A stretch of 64,000 nucleotides of DNA. Origin: Rhodocollybia butyracea (Eukaryota > Basidiomycota > Agaricomycetes > Agaricales > Omphalotaceae). The stretch spans positions 62,001-126,000 of the forward strand of contig JADNRY010000117.1 of assembly GCA_015501585.1 (NCBI GenBank), given 5' to 3'. The notes under the pieces are model-generated. The model did no database searches. It was not told the origin of the DNA and saw only the letters and a program-made list of their open reading frames with translations. A program made the position numbers and the translations under genes. Each line of letters opens with the position of its first letter. Positions within the stretch are counted from its first letter, which is position 1. Of this stretch, positions 22,943-34,319 are shown in pieces.

Positions 22943-23910
22943 TTATGTAACCAGTGGCTCGGTAACTAGGAAGAAGTAAGGAATAATCGACATAATAATA
23001 GATTTTGGTTCAAGGCAAAGAGATATCCTTAATAGACCAGCAAGCAAAGTAATGACAAATATTGATCACGTGCCTACACACATCAGTTACTTAGCTACAA
23101 CGATGAGGACCTGGCGATGCAGCTTCTGCTGCCCACATATTTGGTCCTCTTGCGCGATGAAGCTGGTGCGTGTGTATGTTTCAAAGCATTGCACCTATTC
23201 ATCTTTTTGCTAGGGCAGCTCCACCTGATGGGGTTCATATTTTAGTCTGAGCTCAGCTGTAGTAATGCAATTGGGGATTGCTCTTGCGAGATTAAACGGT
23301 GTGTGCTATTCTATGCAAGATATTGTGCTAACGCCTCGTGTTCAGAAACGTGCAACGAAGATATAGGTTGGGCTTTTCTTTCTAATACAGCTTTTCTTGC
23401 TAATGGACCGAATTGCTTACCAACGCTGGCTTTTCTCCGGACAAAGTTGCAGCTATCTAAACGGTGCGTGCTGCTCTATGCAAGATATTGCGCTAACGCT
23501 CCGTGTTCAGAAACGTGCAGCGAAGGTATAGGTTGGGATTTTCTAATACGCTGCGGCAGCATGATGTTCATGCGGGTGGAGGCTGCGGCGGCATGCTGCC
23601 TTTGTGGACCAAACTGCTTACCAACGCTGGCTTTGCACCGGACGAAGTTGTGGCTATTCTTTCATGAAAAGCAGCTGGAGGGCTGATCTTAGAGCAGGGG
23701 ACGAGCCAGAGGTTGGTTGTCGTTCAAACCGCAGTCACAAATCTAGCCCACTTGGAGATGGATGTCATCAAGAGTCCTGCTCTGTCCCCCCTCCCTGACA
23801 AGCTTGTTATGCTTCCAGCTCCAATCCCACGCCTTCGCCGCCGCATGCATATGGCGATAGCCTGGGAGCCGTTAAGAATGAAGGATGACGAAGGGTAGAC
23901 ATGCGAGGGC
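22943..23910 (+). other. Gene-poor stretch with a diverged direct duplication of about 165-200 bp
   Basis: Two direct copies (about 23296-23460 and 23461-23660) share tatgcaagatattg, gttcagaaacgtgca and ttgcttaccaacgctggctt in order, with many differences; the second has an extra G+C-rich insert. Both read partly open on the plus strand (YARYCANASCSETC and YARYCANAPCSETC). No other gene is supported in this stretch. Confidence 0.6.
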
Positions 23911-25455
23911 GTGGAGGTTGTGGAGCCATGCTTAAACGGCAGCTCTCAAAGTGGAAGACAGAGCGAGAACGATGGTCGCGGCAGCTCGCAGCCCATCACC
24001 CCCCTTGCTCCTCTCGCCTTACCCAAGATTGGCGCGGGGTTGGGCCTGGGTAGCCTTGGTTTCGGCTTTTCCTACCTGGAGTTCTCGGACAGCGCTAGCT
24101 TTACGTTGACATCTTCGCCAGCCAACAAAGCTACTGGCGAAGCTACAGCAGACCAAACGGCCGTTATATCTTCCAACCTTAACCCTTTCAACTCAAACGC
24201 GACTTGCGGCTCCGTTATTCGCGACTGGCCTTCCTGCCTCACCAACGCTTCCTTTTCCTCGATCTCCTCTCGATCTTCTTTGCCTCCTCTATCTCCTTCG
24301 CCTTCCCCGCTTGTCATACCACTCAAAGACTCTCCACTAACTGCAGCAACAAGAAACGCAACCGCCTCTGCATTCGTTCCTGGTTCTGGGCTTTTTAGGG
24401 GGTGCTTGTCCCTGGGGCATGATGCATGAGGTCTAGAAATTCCGCCGCTTCGTGGATGCGGAGAAAAAGATCAAGAAAGCTAAACAGTGGGGAGAAGGAG
24501 AGGGTGCAATGGCTCCTATGAGGATGAGGGCTGCTACGGCAATGGGTTGGATGGTCAGCATTGAGAGGCTCTAGCAGAGGATGCGCTTTTGCTTGCAATT
24601 AAGAGCCAGAGCCTAGCGCTGGCCCTCTCTCATATGCGTAAACTCCGGGAGACGTGGGTCGGCTTAGTGCTTAGCGGGTGTCGCGTCAGATTCAGGATAG
24701 CGAGCTCCTAGGTCCGAATCGCGGTGAAAATCCCTCGTGTGGCTCGCTGGCTCGTTCAGTAAAAGGTTACAGCTGCCATAGCTCGACCAGGAGCAGTGTT
24801 TCCGCCGTCTCCGCTTTGATCACTATTGCCATGTCCCAGGCAACGCGCCAAAGCTACGGCTGCTGTCGTCCAACTGCTGCAGAGGTCGCGGTTGGCACCT
24901 TGCCTTTAAAATTTAAAGGTTCAGGTCCTTCCTTGCCTTCCACATTGCAGCAGATGCCCCCTCTACACCCTCACCTGCTTCATCGCTTGCACCGTCTCTC
25001 AACAAGCGCAATCGCCTTTAATCGTTCCTCCATCTCCGCAGAGCTCCGTGTTCGGAGGATGGTGGGAGCTAACGTGTTGCACAGGCAGTCCGTTCCAGCG
25101 CGAGCAGAGCCTGGGCTCATCCGAAAAAGCCTGAGCGGCCTGTGCTTTGCCAGCCACGCTGGCTGTTAGTTTCAGCGTTGGATGCCTTTGGAGGCGTAGA
25201 CCCTAATGGCGAAGGCAAAGAAGAAAACGAAGCAAAGGCGGCCACCCCTTAAGAGGAGGAGGAGGGAGCTTTATTGCCGCCGCTTATGACACTATTTGAT
25301 GGCAGCATGGCTGAGGAAATGGTTGAGGATGGCGTCTCAAAAGAAGGTGAGGACGGAGGCGGCGAAGAAGGCCCATCTACTTTGGTGGGTACCGCGTTGA
25401 GCTTTGCAAACGATGAGGATGCTCGATTCTGCCAGCCCGCTCATTGCCCGTAGTT
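23911..25455 (+). pseudogene. Decayed large gene, Ser/Pro-rich, function unknown
   Basis: Consecutive coding-like pieces in several frames can be followed on the plus strand: GAGLGLGSLGFGFSYLEF and CGSVIRDWPSCLTN (24030-24240), LALSHMRKLRETW (24610-24655), QSYGCCRPTAAE with LQQMPPLHP (24850-24975), IRKSLSGLCFASHAGC (25120-25166), and MAEEMVEDGV then ALSFANDEDARFCQPAH (25300-25445). They are separated by frameshifts and stops. The pieces look like one long Ser/Pro/Thr-rich protein of a multicopy mushroom family without a known function. It sits just upstream of, and in the same orientation as, the Ulp1-like gene. Confidence 0.45.
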
Positions 25456-25561
25456 TAGTAATGTATCTTGGCATGTATGCAGTATGCTTTAAGTCAGATG
25501 AATAACAAATGATCTAACACGTCACGCGGCAAAACAGAGTCGTTTCTCAATCCTTTCCGTC

Positions 25562-27276
25562 ATGTCTGTATCAACCACAAGGTGGGCTCTCAGTCTTCTC
25601 CTCAACACCCAGCTCTCAAACCTTGAGCTAATTAGAAAAATGTATCAAAACCTGTACCGACCCCACAAGCTGCATAAAGACTGCGTGATCGTCCACTACG
25701 AACCATTTGGAGTCACTCGAAGCTGCACGCACACGCTCCTTAAAAAGATACAGGAGATCATAGATAGTTGCCAGATGTTTGGCCCATCTCTCTCCCTACA
25801 CCAGCTTTTGAACCCGGCAGCCAAAGACCAGCTTGATGCTCTTGTTGACACACAATTTCCAATGCCGTCCGCATCCAACAGCCGGTTCTACTCAGACTCA
25901 GCGTTCCAGATGAACCAGCTACAAGAAGCCGCCAGGATCCTTGCGACAGTTGCTTGCGTTAAATCAAAACTCACCTTATATCTAACAGTCCACGGCACCC
26001 TTCTTTCCGATAACGCCGCTTTGTGTGTGCTCGAGAGCTTGAAGCATCTTCGAGGATGTATCGGTATGAAGAGGATGGCCGTAGAAAGCACTTTGTGGAA
26101 AGGCCTTGACGACTACCCAGAGGAGACGGAGGCAAAGCTAAGAGATTTGCTGGACCAGGTGTGTAGGAAATACCTCCTCTCCCAGCCCTTTGTCTGAATC
26201 ACGCTAGTTGTCATATAGCCCTGGCATTTTCACTTCAAAATTTAGCTCTGTTAAGCTCTCAGACTTTCGAACACTTGGCGTTGGGCGTTGGATCAACGAC
26301 GAAATTGTCAACTATTTTGTCAGCAAGTGGTGCGCCCAGTCAGGCACTACTCTTGGGCTGAGCTCGTTTTTTGCTCCTAAATGTCTTTTTATCCAGAGCA
26401 CGACCGCCTGCATTCCCAAGAGCGGAGTTCTGACTAAAGCAGAGGAGAACACGGTTGAGAGGTGGTGTCGTAAAGCCATAGTAAGTGGTGGGCTTTTGCC
26501 GCATGCGCTTGTACAAGCTCTCAATGTTTTCGATAGGCAGCGCAGAACCTCAAGGACTGGGATAGCATATTCATTCCTATCAACGAAAACAGTAATCATT
26601 GGTATTCCGCACGCATCGATTTCCTTCTCAAGCGCATCGACATATATGACAGCTGGAAGCCTACGTGCTTAAACAACCGCCAGAAACCTCCGCTCCTTAG
26701 GAAAAATGCTAATTTAATGCTGGTGTGTTTCTTTCCCTTCCTACCGCTGGCCTCAGATGCTGTGTTCAAGCAAACCGTAGGTTCTATTGTGGCTTAAGGA
26801 GGTCCTAAGTAGAGTTTGAGGCCAGGAGATCAACCTAAAAAATAACGTGGGCTGCGGGTGGGTGTTCGATCTGTTTCTTTCCCTTCCTACCGCTGGCCTC
26901 AGATGCTGTGTTCAAGCAAACCGTAGGTTCTATTGTGGCTTAAGGAGGTCCTAAGTAGAGTTTGAGGCCAGGAGATCAACCTAAAAAATAACGTGGGCTG
27001 CGGGTGGGTGTTCGATCCCCACTTTGAGGTGCGCCTAGTAGGCTTGCGTTTGTGTCCTAATTTCTGCCAGTGCTCACCGATTCTCAGGTTCACTTCCAGC
27101 CTAACGGGTATGACTGCGGTGTTCACTTGCTGTGGCACCTTTGGCACGTCTTGGAATTTCAACAGATCAAGCTTGGGGACAACTGCCAGCCGAGCCATCT
27201 CAAATTCACCGATAACATGGCAGGTAAGTGTTTGAGGCTGGCCCATGAGATGCTCTCAGACGCTGGTGTAGCATAG
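25562..27276 (+). pseudogene. Ulp1-like cysteine protease (SUMO protease family, transposon-associated type)
   Basis: The N-terminal exon 25562-26197 (no known domain) is followed by a Ulp1/C48-type protease. RWINDEIVNYFVSKW (near 26290) matches the start of the fold. The catalytic His is in NSNHWYSARIDF (near 26600), the Asp in IYDSW (near 26650), and Gln plus Cys in FQPNGYDCGVHLLWHL (27095-27145), so all catalytic residues are present. Introns that fit are 26481-26536 and 26723-26780, plus one ending at 27087. Lesions: a frame break near 26200, TGA at 26817-26819 where Arg is expected, and a 147 bp tandem duplication repeating that exon. Such proteases remove SUMO-like modifiers, and in basidiomycetes Ulp1 domains are often found with DNA transposons. 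No transposase is directly adjacent here. Confidence 0.8.
26724..27017 (+). repeat. 147 bp perfect tandem duplication in the Ulp1-like gene
   Basis: Bases 26724-26870 and 26871-27017 are identical by eye. Each contains the 3' part of an intron, the exon with the premature TGA, and the codons up to GWVFD. The duplication is therefore younger than the nonsense mutation. Confidence 0.95.
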
Positions 27277-27488
27277 CGAAGCACGTCTTATATCTAATTA
27301 TGGCTGTATTTACTGTACAAGAGTATATCACTTAAACTGTGCCATCCACTCTCCTCATAAGGGCTGCAATTACTTACCAACTGTCCACCATTGCTTACTT
27401 TCAAAACTTTTGCTAGTAGAGGTTGCAAGCATATACTTTGTAATTATAACAAATTTTATTGGCTTGAAGAGTTTCCTAGGCTTCACTC

Positions 27489-27612
27489 AGGCTGGTCTCA
27501 GGATTCTCCCAGGCTGGTCTCAGGATTCTCCCAGGCTGGTCTCAGGATTCTCCCAGGCTGGTCTCAGGATTCTCTCAGGCTGGTCGCAGGATTCTCTCAG
27601 GCTTCTCCCAGG
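27489..27612 (+). repeat. 22 bp minisatellite, about 5.5 copies
   Basis: The unit aggctggtctcaggattctc (plus cc) starts at 27489, 27511, 27533, 27555 and 27577; the last copies vary. Confidence 0.92.
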
Positions 27613-28639
27613 CTTTTCCCAGACATAGGAGACTTAGAGTACCTGGGATACCTAGGCAGTTTAAAGAGCCTCTGCAGCATCAGGCTCATCCAAGGCAAAC
27701 TCCAAGGTTCCTCCAGGCTTTCCAAGGAACAGTAAGGGCAACATAGGGCACCCAAGATGCTAGGGCACTCTAGACAGCCTCTGTGCCCTGAGGCTCATCT
27801 GGGGAAGCATAGGCTAGAACCATATTTCCTGATGTTAGCGGCCGCTTCACGAGTTTGCACATCTAAAGATCCATGCTATTCTAGAGCCAGGAGCCTGCGC
27901 CAGTCCTTAGGAGGCCGCTGACAGACCCGGCCAAGGCCCACTCAGCCCTGTCCAGGGCTGACAAAAACTCTGAGCCGGGGGTATCACAGGGCCAGGGCTG
28001 GGCTGAGGCTCAAGCCGCGGCTCAATGCTCCACCTGCCAGATTGGCTTAGAGGGTAAAAAAACTCACATTTGCCGCATATATTAGTGAGTAAACTACTCA
28101 GAATTGCAGCACTACAGCCAAACCCTGGCTAAACGCCTCACAAGCATGCAAATATAGGTTCATGGGATGGTCACACAGACCAACATCTGTTCCATCAAAG
28201 TTCAATATACCCTGGTGATTGCCTATGTAAAGTCCACCACAGATCAGTGAAATCTCATTATGTATGTCAGAAGGCTTGTATGACATCACTATGACATTGA
28301 GATTACATCACCATACTGTTTGAGGGATCATGTCATCATCATCATGATATATTAAAAGGCAAGCTCAAAAAATTGTCCACATGAGTTATGAGATCATATT
28401 GGCTATATCTCAATGAGTTTTGATTAGGAGATAACAGGCTGGAAATGGACATGGAGCCAAGAGTAAGGGCTTTTTTGTCACCACTGGTTACTTTTCAATA
28501 TATGTGATATTTATCTTGTAAATTCAGGATCTTTCCCAAAGTGTCAAACATGTGGATAATTTTTTGAGCCACTGTATAGTAATATTGAAGACAAAGTGCA
28601 GCAAGTATCTGTTTCATGTGAGACTTATGATAAGTATCT

Positions 28640-28930
28640 ATATGCACTTAGATTGTACAAGGGTAAATTTGCTGTAAACTCTTGTACCGAGCTTTGCATG
28701 CAGGAATATGTACTACAAGTGTTGTACAGTCTGTGTACAGTGTAATACATTTTAATTTTACAAGGTGTTGTATAGTAGTGTACCAATAGTATACATTAAT
28801 TGTACAAGCATTGTACAAGTGTTGTATGCATCTGTACTTGATCTGCACAGGTGTTACACAAGTGTACATACACTGTACATGGGGTTGCACAAGCATAGTA
28901 CAACCCTTTGTACAAGCAATGCATAGTTCT
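28640..28930. repeat. Degenerate GTACAAG/TTGTAC palindromic repeat array
   Basis: Dense irregular copies of the self-complementary core TTGTACAA and relatives (ttgtacaagtgttgta, cattgtacaagtg, tttgtacaagc). The same motif type recurs at 40215-40430 and 45460-45500. It lies next to a terminal motif at 29139-29165, suggesting subterminal repeats of a DNA transposon. Confidence 0.6.
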
Positions 28931-28979
28931 GTACCATACTACCAGTGTTGTTGTGTTAATATTCTGAAATTTACTATTG

Positions 28980-29165
28980 ATTTGTTGCTGGTACCGGTAC
29001 CTGCAGTTATACCTGCAGGTATCTGGGCTCACAGGTCCCAGGTGCCTGTGAGTGAACCTTCTTAAATACCTGCGGTTCCCGGTACCTGTTCTCACAGGTA
29101 ATTGCCGGGTTGCAGGTTACACTTTTTTACACAGGTCACCGGAACCGGGACTCGTGTCCATCCTT
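28980..29165 (-). mobile_element. Transposon terminus (GGTACCTG-rich end, AAGGATGGACACGAGTCC family)
   Basis: It contains several ggtacctgcaggta-type palindromes and ends with a reverse copy of AAGGATGGACACGAGTCC. Other copies of this terminus start at 38997, 42202 and 45290 on the plus strand. Superfamily is not certain; hAT is a guess based on the subterminal-repeat style and a nearby hAT fragment. Confidence 0.5.
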
Positions 29166-29546
29166 AGTAACCACCACCTTCTATAGTTCATCTGCTGCTT
29201 GTAGTACCTCGTGTCTCTTGTAACACGTTGTATCTCGCCGGAGAATATCCGCGGTTCTGACAACGTTGTGTGATCTTCTCAAAGTGTCTGTCGATACAAA
29301 ACAACCGCCTTTCAATATACCCTCAGTTATTTGTCTCATACATATCTGAGGGTAAGCTTGTTTATTTATCTCTGTAAAGCTAGTACTTACAAGTATACAC
29401 AGATCTTACTTATACGTTTCACAGGTACTTAGTTATTCCAATGGGAGTTTTTTTGTCTTGTACACTTCTGAGGATGTTATACGTTTTACAAAGGATAATA
29501 TCGAGGATAAATAAGTACACCATGCCAAACAGTACACAAGGTGTGG

Positions 29547-31414
29547 TTAAATCATGTTTTCCACAAAGTTTGGTTTCATAATTCCACTCTCAATTCCAGC
29601 CTGTTTTATTTTACTGATTGAGCGCACAGTAGTAGGGTAGAAATAAAATAAAACTTACCAACTCTGTGCCATCACGATTAAGGCGAGTAACCATTTGTGT
29701 TCCAGTTTCACTGGATGCAGTCGATAGTCCTGCTAGGTGAATTGAGTTCCATGCATGGTCAGAACTCTGTGTAGCTCTCATAATGTGCTGCCGAGTATTG
29801 AGCCTGTGAAAGATGCTATTGGAGTATAATATATAGATATGGCTCAATACTCACGTGGCGAGCATGCTGTTCATGTACACTGCAACACAGGTTGTGTCAA
29901 AAGCAATTAATCTAATATCACTCTGCCCCACGCACATTTGCTACTGGTCATAAGTCCCAGAAAAAAGTAAAAGGTTCCAGGAAGCGCAAGAAACTGGGAG
30001 TTTGATGCCATATATTCAGCTATGAGCGAAACTACTGAAGCTTCATTGACATACCAGGGTCAGATTAATTGCAGCAGCGACCGCAGTCAATGCACCACGA
30101 TTGATGGCATTTATCATCAACTTTTGCAAAAGTGTATTTGTGCTGGTTCTGGTAATTAATCCCCAACAACTTAGGATAAATCTGGGGAACACATACTCCT
30201 TCAGTCCGTTTTTTTTGCTTTTCAGAGTCTGATATAGTGCAACGGTAATCACAAGATCACAGGCAAGTGCTGAAGCGCTTTGAAGGGAAGTTATTTGCTA
30301 AACTGTCAAATTAGAAAAAATCTGGATAAATAAGGTCAGATATACCTTGGTGCTATCTATCGTGAGGAAAGACCCAAGAATGGTGCTGATCTGGAGAATT
30401 TTCAAGTGTTCTTCTTTTGACTCTTTACGGCTCACGTTTTGATTGTCTGGGCTTTTACAAATGTCAAAAGGTTACCGAAATCAGCTAGAATTAAACGCAC
30501 CCACGCCTGCTCCAATCTGGGTCAGAGCTAGTGCCATCTGTGGAGTAAAGACGCAGTTAGAAGAGTTTTATTGTGACATGCAACAACATTGACAATCAAC
30601 ACGGTTACAATCTTGTGCTTCTTGTTCACTATATTTAGATTAGTGTAAGCCCGCGTGGAATATTGAATGACTTGAACAAACAGAGGTAGAGGCAGTACGC
30701 AAAATACCTCCATTGTTTTTAGAAAAAAATTAGGTTCTCAGGGCTTTTAAAAAGACATTAAACATACATTTGAACAGTGAAGGCAGACAGATACTGGGAT
30801 AATGGTTAGGGAGTTCATACAGCAATCCTGGGAGTAGCATGCTCACTCCTGCCAAGAGCTGTGCCTTCTCAGCTACTGTGAGTTCCAGTTGATGTTTGCA
30901 GTAAATCTGTACACAAACCGAATCTACCCTGGAAATCGTAATTTGTAAGTCATTTAGAATACTGACTGAATATATCACATAGTGGCATCGTACCAGGTAA
31001 TGACGAATAACGCGGGAAAATCTCCGAAATTGTTGATCAATGCAGCATATGTCGCCCCAAAAAAAAAAGTTATCTGCAGTGTCTCAAATACTCTTTGATC
31101 ACAAGTCGGACCGCTGGCAACAAAAAAAGAGGGCAAGGCAGCTTACATCAAGCAAATGACCTGGTGCGAATTGAGCATAAGCATAGAATTAAGAGACAAA
31201 TAAATTTGAACAGCTCGACATACTGTCATTCTCACTCCCCAATGGTCTTGGGAGTACCAATGGAAGTAAAGCCAAGTTTGCAAAAGTCCCATGCCGTAGA
31301 GGCTGGACGGTTGTGTAAGTGTCTATCGATTTGTGAGCAACAAGAAAACTACATTGTCGCAAGCCACATTGATGTGAGCCATATGCCATATGTCGGAGCA
31401 AGCGGGCTGACCAT
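29547..31414 (-). CDS. DUF6534-domain seven-helix membrane protein, multi-exon
   Basis: A minus-strand gene starts at Met 31414 (MVSPLAPTYGIWL). The coding pieces, joined by short GT-AG introns, give the familiar order of a DUF6534 protein: GLLQTWLYFHWYSQDHW (near 31245), INNFGDFPALFVITWYD (near 31010), FVQVIQYSTRAYTNLN (near 30650), LQSASALACDLVITVALYQT then SKKNGLK (near 30230), NAINRGALTAVAAAINL, FLALPGTFYFFL, and YMNSMLATLNTRQ split by an intron near 29850. The last exon ends at TAA 29547-29549 (FVENMI). All intron phases I tried keep the frame, so this looks like the best-preserved gene in the window. Function of the family is unknown; hydrophobic segments imply a membrane location. Confidence 0.8.
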
Positions 31415-32688
31415 GATAGGTATACTGGGGATAAATGGAATTGTTGGCCAAAATTTATGGGCCTATAAAACCTTTTCTTGATCAATTTACCACAGATAAT
31501 GCGGATAGCCGTTGACAGCTCCGTCTTCACCTGCCATGAACTGCACCACTAAGAACAATCAGCATATGGCAGGTGCTGTCAGGAGGTACCGCATGACAAA
31601 AGACGGAATCATACTCGCATCAGTGCTCTCACTCAGTGTGTACTGCAAACTCAAAAATAGCAAAAGCTCTCTTATTACTTGTGGCACTTTAGGCACTAGG
31701 TACTACCCAATCAGTAGAAGCGGCTTAATGGAGTAGTGTATGTAAGTGATGTTACACCCCTGGAAGGAAGGTGAATCGATGGATTTGGATGTATTATACT
31801 ATTTCAACCATTTATTCAGTCACGGGTCACGGCAAATAAAAATAAACAACTAAAAATGAACAGTTCAGGCTGTCAGGGGTCAGTTCAAACTGGAAACCCC
31901 TCTCAAAACGGCCTAAAATCCCTTCAAATAACGGAAAAAACTCTTTTAGCTGCATACCTGTTGTACTACTGATTAGGCCATGAAATCAGATCTGAGGAAC
32001 CCGACCCGCCTGCGGCCTTGGTTCTCCTAATCATGATCATGATATGTTATTACCGATCATGGGCCCCAAATATAATCATGATCATGGTTGATTTATTCAA
32101 TCCACTGGCATATCTTTTGAACAGCAATCATGACTAAATAATCACATTCCAGATGGTAGCCTGGATATCCTATTTGTGTCCAACAAGGTCACTAAAACTA
32201 GAATCTTCAGTAGAAATGATGTGATCCTGTGCTATTTCAGGCATTCTTTGATGGCCTGGGACAGGCCCTGTACTGAAGGTGAAGTGCTCACAGTTACCGG
32301 GGACCTGGCAAAAGGCATCACAAGAAATTGACAGTCAAATGACTCCATCATTATGATGTTCCATTTTCCCCTATCTGCTTTATCCAGTGTCAGCCATATT
32401 GAATCATTCTAGAACATCTCCAAGGACATGAAGACGAACCTTCAACTAACACAAGTGATGCAATTCGATCCTCAACATTTGGGATGCAGGCTACAAGTTT
32501 TAGTGATGTGACGGCCGGCTTTGCCTTTGGCCTGTGAGCCCTGGCTTTATCTTGCACAAATTGAGCCTGACTAAGAGGGCTCCAGTGGCTTGGCACGGCT
32601 TGGATTTGGCTTACAGGTGGCTGTGCAATATTTTGCAAGACTCAAATAATGCAAATCAACATAATTTTTTATGGAAGTAGTAAAATTA

Positions 32689-33070
32689 TTGACCTGTTTA
32701 TAGGGCTTCAGCCACTTTTTGAATGAAAATGTAATACTCTTAGATTTTTGTTTCCATTTGAGATATTTTCATATGGTGCATATTCAGTGATGAGTTCTAT
32801 ATTACTCACTGTAGGTGGAAAAGCACAACTTATGATAAATGTTCCATGCAAGTTTAACACAATATTACTATTTCCACAAAAAATATGTTGATTTGCATGC
32901 AGTGTAGATTCTTAATATTGTATCATAAGTTGTGCGTTTCCACCTACAGTGAGTAATATTGAACTCATCATTGAATATGCACCGTGAGAAAATATCTCTA
33001 ATGGAAACAAAAATCCAAGAGTACAACATTTTCATTCAAAAAACTGGCTGAAGCCATATAAACAGGTCAA
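32689..33070. mobile_element. Inverted-repeat MITE, about 150 bp arms
   Basis: The left arm starts ttgacctgtttatagggctt and the right arm ends as its inverse (aagccatataaacaggtcaa). The arms contain matching segments such as actcactgtaggtggaaa and tccacctacagtgagt. No ORF. The sequence gcaaatcaacat just outside the left end is inverted in the loop (atgttgatttgc), hinting at an older, larger structure. Confidence 0.85.
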
Positions 33071-33420
33071 CTACACTGCGCCAATTAGAGTGCAATGACT
33101 CTTTGCTGATCCAAAACATCTTGTAAGTGTGTTAAACGAATCTCAATTGATAGGCTCAAAAACCCCGGCTCCCGGCCTCACAAAACTTTTAAATCAGACG
33201 GTCAAAAACTGGCCCCAGCCAAGGGGGTAGCAAAAAAATAATTGATTACACGATGTCGAAAGATATTTTAAGGCTCCTGGTGCGCCAACCACCCACCCAC
33301 CCACGTGATCGCAGATTTGCCATATATAGTAATAATCTTATCTGTAATGTGTCATGTCATTAAATCAAGATAAGATATGAACATGCATCTCCTCCTAGTA
33401 CCTATGTATATAGTAGTGTA

Positions 33421-33948
33421 CTCGCTATGTACAAAAGTGACCGGACACATGATGTTTGGCCAATCATGGCTGTGAATGATTGTATCTGAACTGGTTTTTC
33501 TGTAGAATTAAGAACTTGCTGAGCCTGAACATGATGGTGTTAAAGAGATAAGTCCAAAGGCCACTCACTCCATGTCAATGTTACCACTTTTTGTACAGCT
33601 CATCATGTTATTGATAATACTACCAGAGTGAACTGTACATCAAGGGCTATATAACAGGTTCTGAAGTCTGAGAATACTTGGGTGCTTAAAGGGGATAAAA
33701 ACAGTTATACTAGTGCCCAGAACTATACAAATATGAGGCCTCAATCTGTTGCAGCAATGAAATAGTAAGTCTTCCCTATTCAGGCATAATACAGCACTGG
33801 GAACCTTTTATCCTTCAGGTGAAAGGTGTATTGGATGCTAAATTTTATGTAGACTCCAGATATTAGTATGACTGCCCAAGAAATTTTGTAAGTTGTAGCC
33901 AAACTGCACCAAAATACCAAATGTCCGGTCACTTACGTACATAGCGAG
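33421..33948. mobile_element. Tc1/mariner-like MITE with TA target duplication
   Basis: The ends CTCGCTATGTAC...AAGTGACCGGACA are inverted at 33421 and 33948 with two differences in the first 27 bases. TA flanks both sides (33419-33420 and 33949-33950). 528 bp without a transposase ORF. Confidence 0.85.
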
Positions 33949-34137
33949 TATGCTCGCGGGGGTAGGGGAGTTATGCATTGCTTATGTTGAGTGTATGTGC
34001 AAATGAATAGGCAACATTTGTGACGTTTCGAGAGATACCATCCTCAGACCCTCCCGTTACGCGTTACGGATTGCAAAATCTGTAGTGAATAATAACCACT
34101 GTACCTGGTAATCGGGACTGCACAGAGTGGCTATTCC

Positions 34138-34319
34138 TCATCTGCAAAACCTGGGTTTTGATCAAAGCAGTTCTATTTAGTTGCTATTCAGTCCAAAGCA
34201 TCTCAGAGCAAGGATACTCGCTGTAGAGCACTCTGAGCTGCTCTGGGTTGCTTTGACAGCTTTGACAGCTTTGGAGCGCTCCAGAGCAGCCAAAGCTCGT
34301 CCCAGGTTTTGCAGATGCT
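34138..34319. mobile_element. Short hAT-like MITE with 8-10 bp flanking duplication
   Basis: Perfect 17 bp inverted ends CATCTGCAAAACCTGGG (34139-34155) and its inverse (34301-34317). The decamer TGGCTATTCC flanks both sides (34128-34137 and 34320-34329), a length fitting hAT target duplications. The interior has gagc/gctc-rich repeats. Confidence 0.82.

Larger units (their letters stand above)
27277..29546. other. Repeat-rich intergenic stretch
   Basis: No gene is supported. The stretch holds the 22 bp minisatellite, a G+C-rich block at about 27890-28040 (aggctcaagccgcggctc) that resembles 41905-41965 (caagccgcggcctaag) and looks like a transposon end, the GTACAA-rich array, and a terminal motif ending at 29165. 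Confidence 0.55.

Noticed and set aside
24655..24730. tRNA-like A box (ggcttagtgcttagcggg) and B box (ggtccgaatcgc), a possible SINE
   Set aside because: The boxes are imperfect, no tRNA cloverleaf forms, there is no A-rich tail, and the sequence continues the decayed coding piece of 23911-25455.
27479..27735. Plus-strand ORFs through the 22 bp minisatellite
   Set aside because: Repeat-generated open frames; codons shift frame between units because 22 is not divisible by three.
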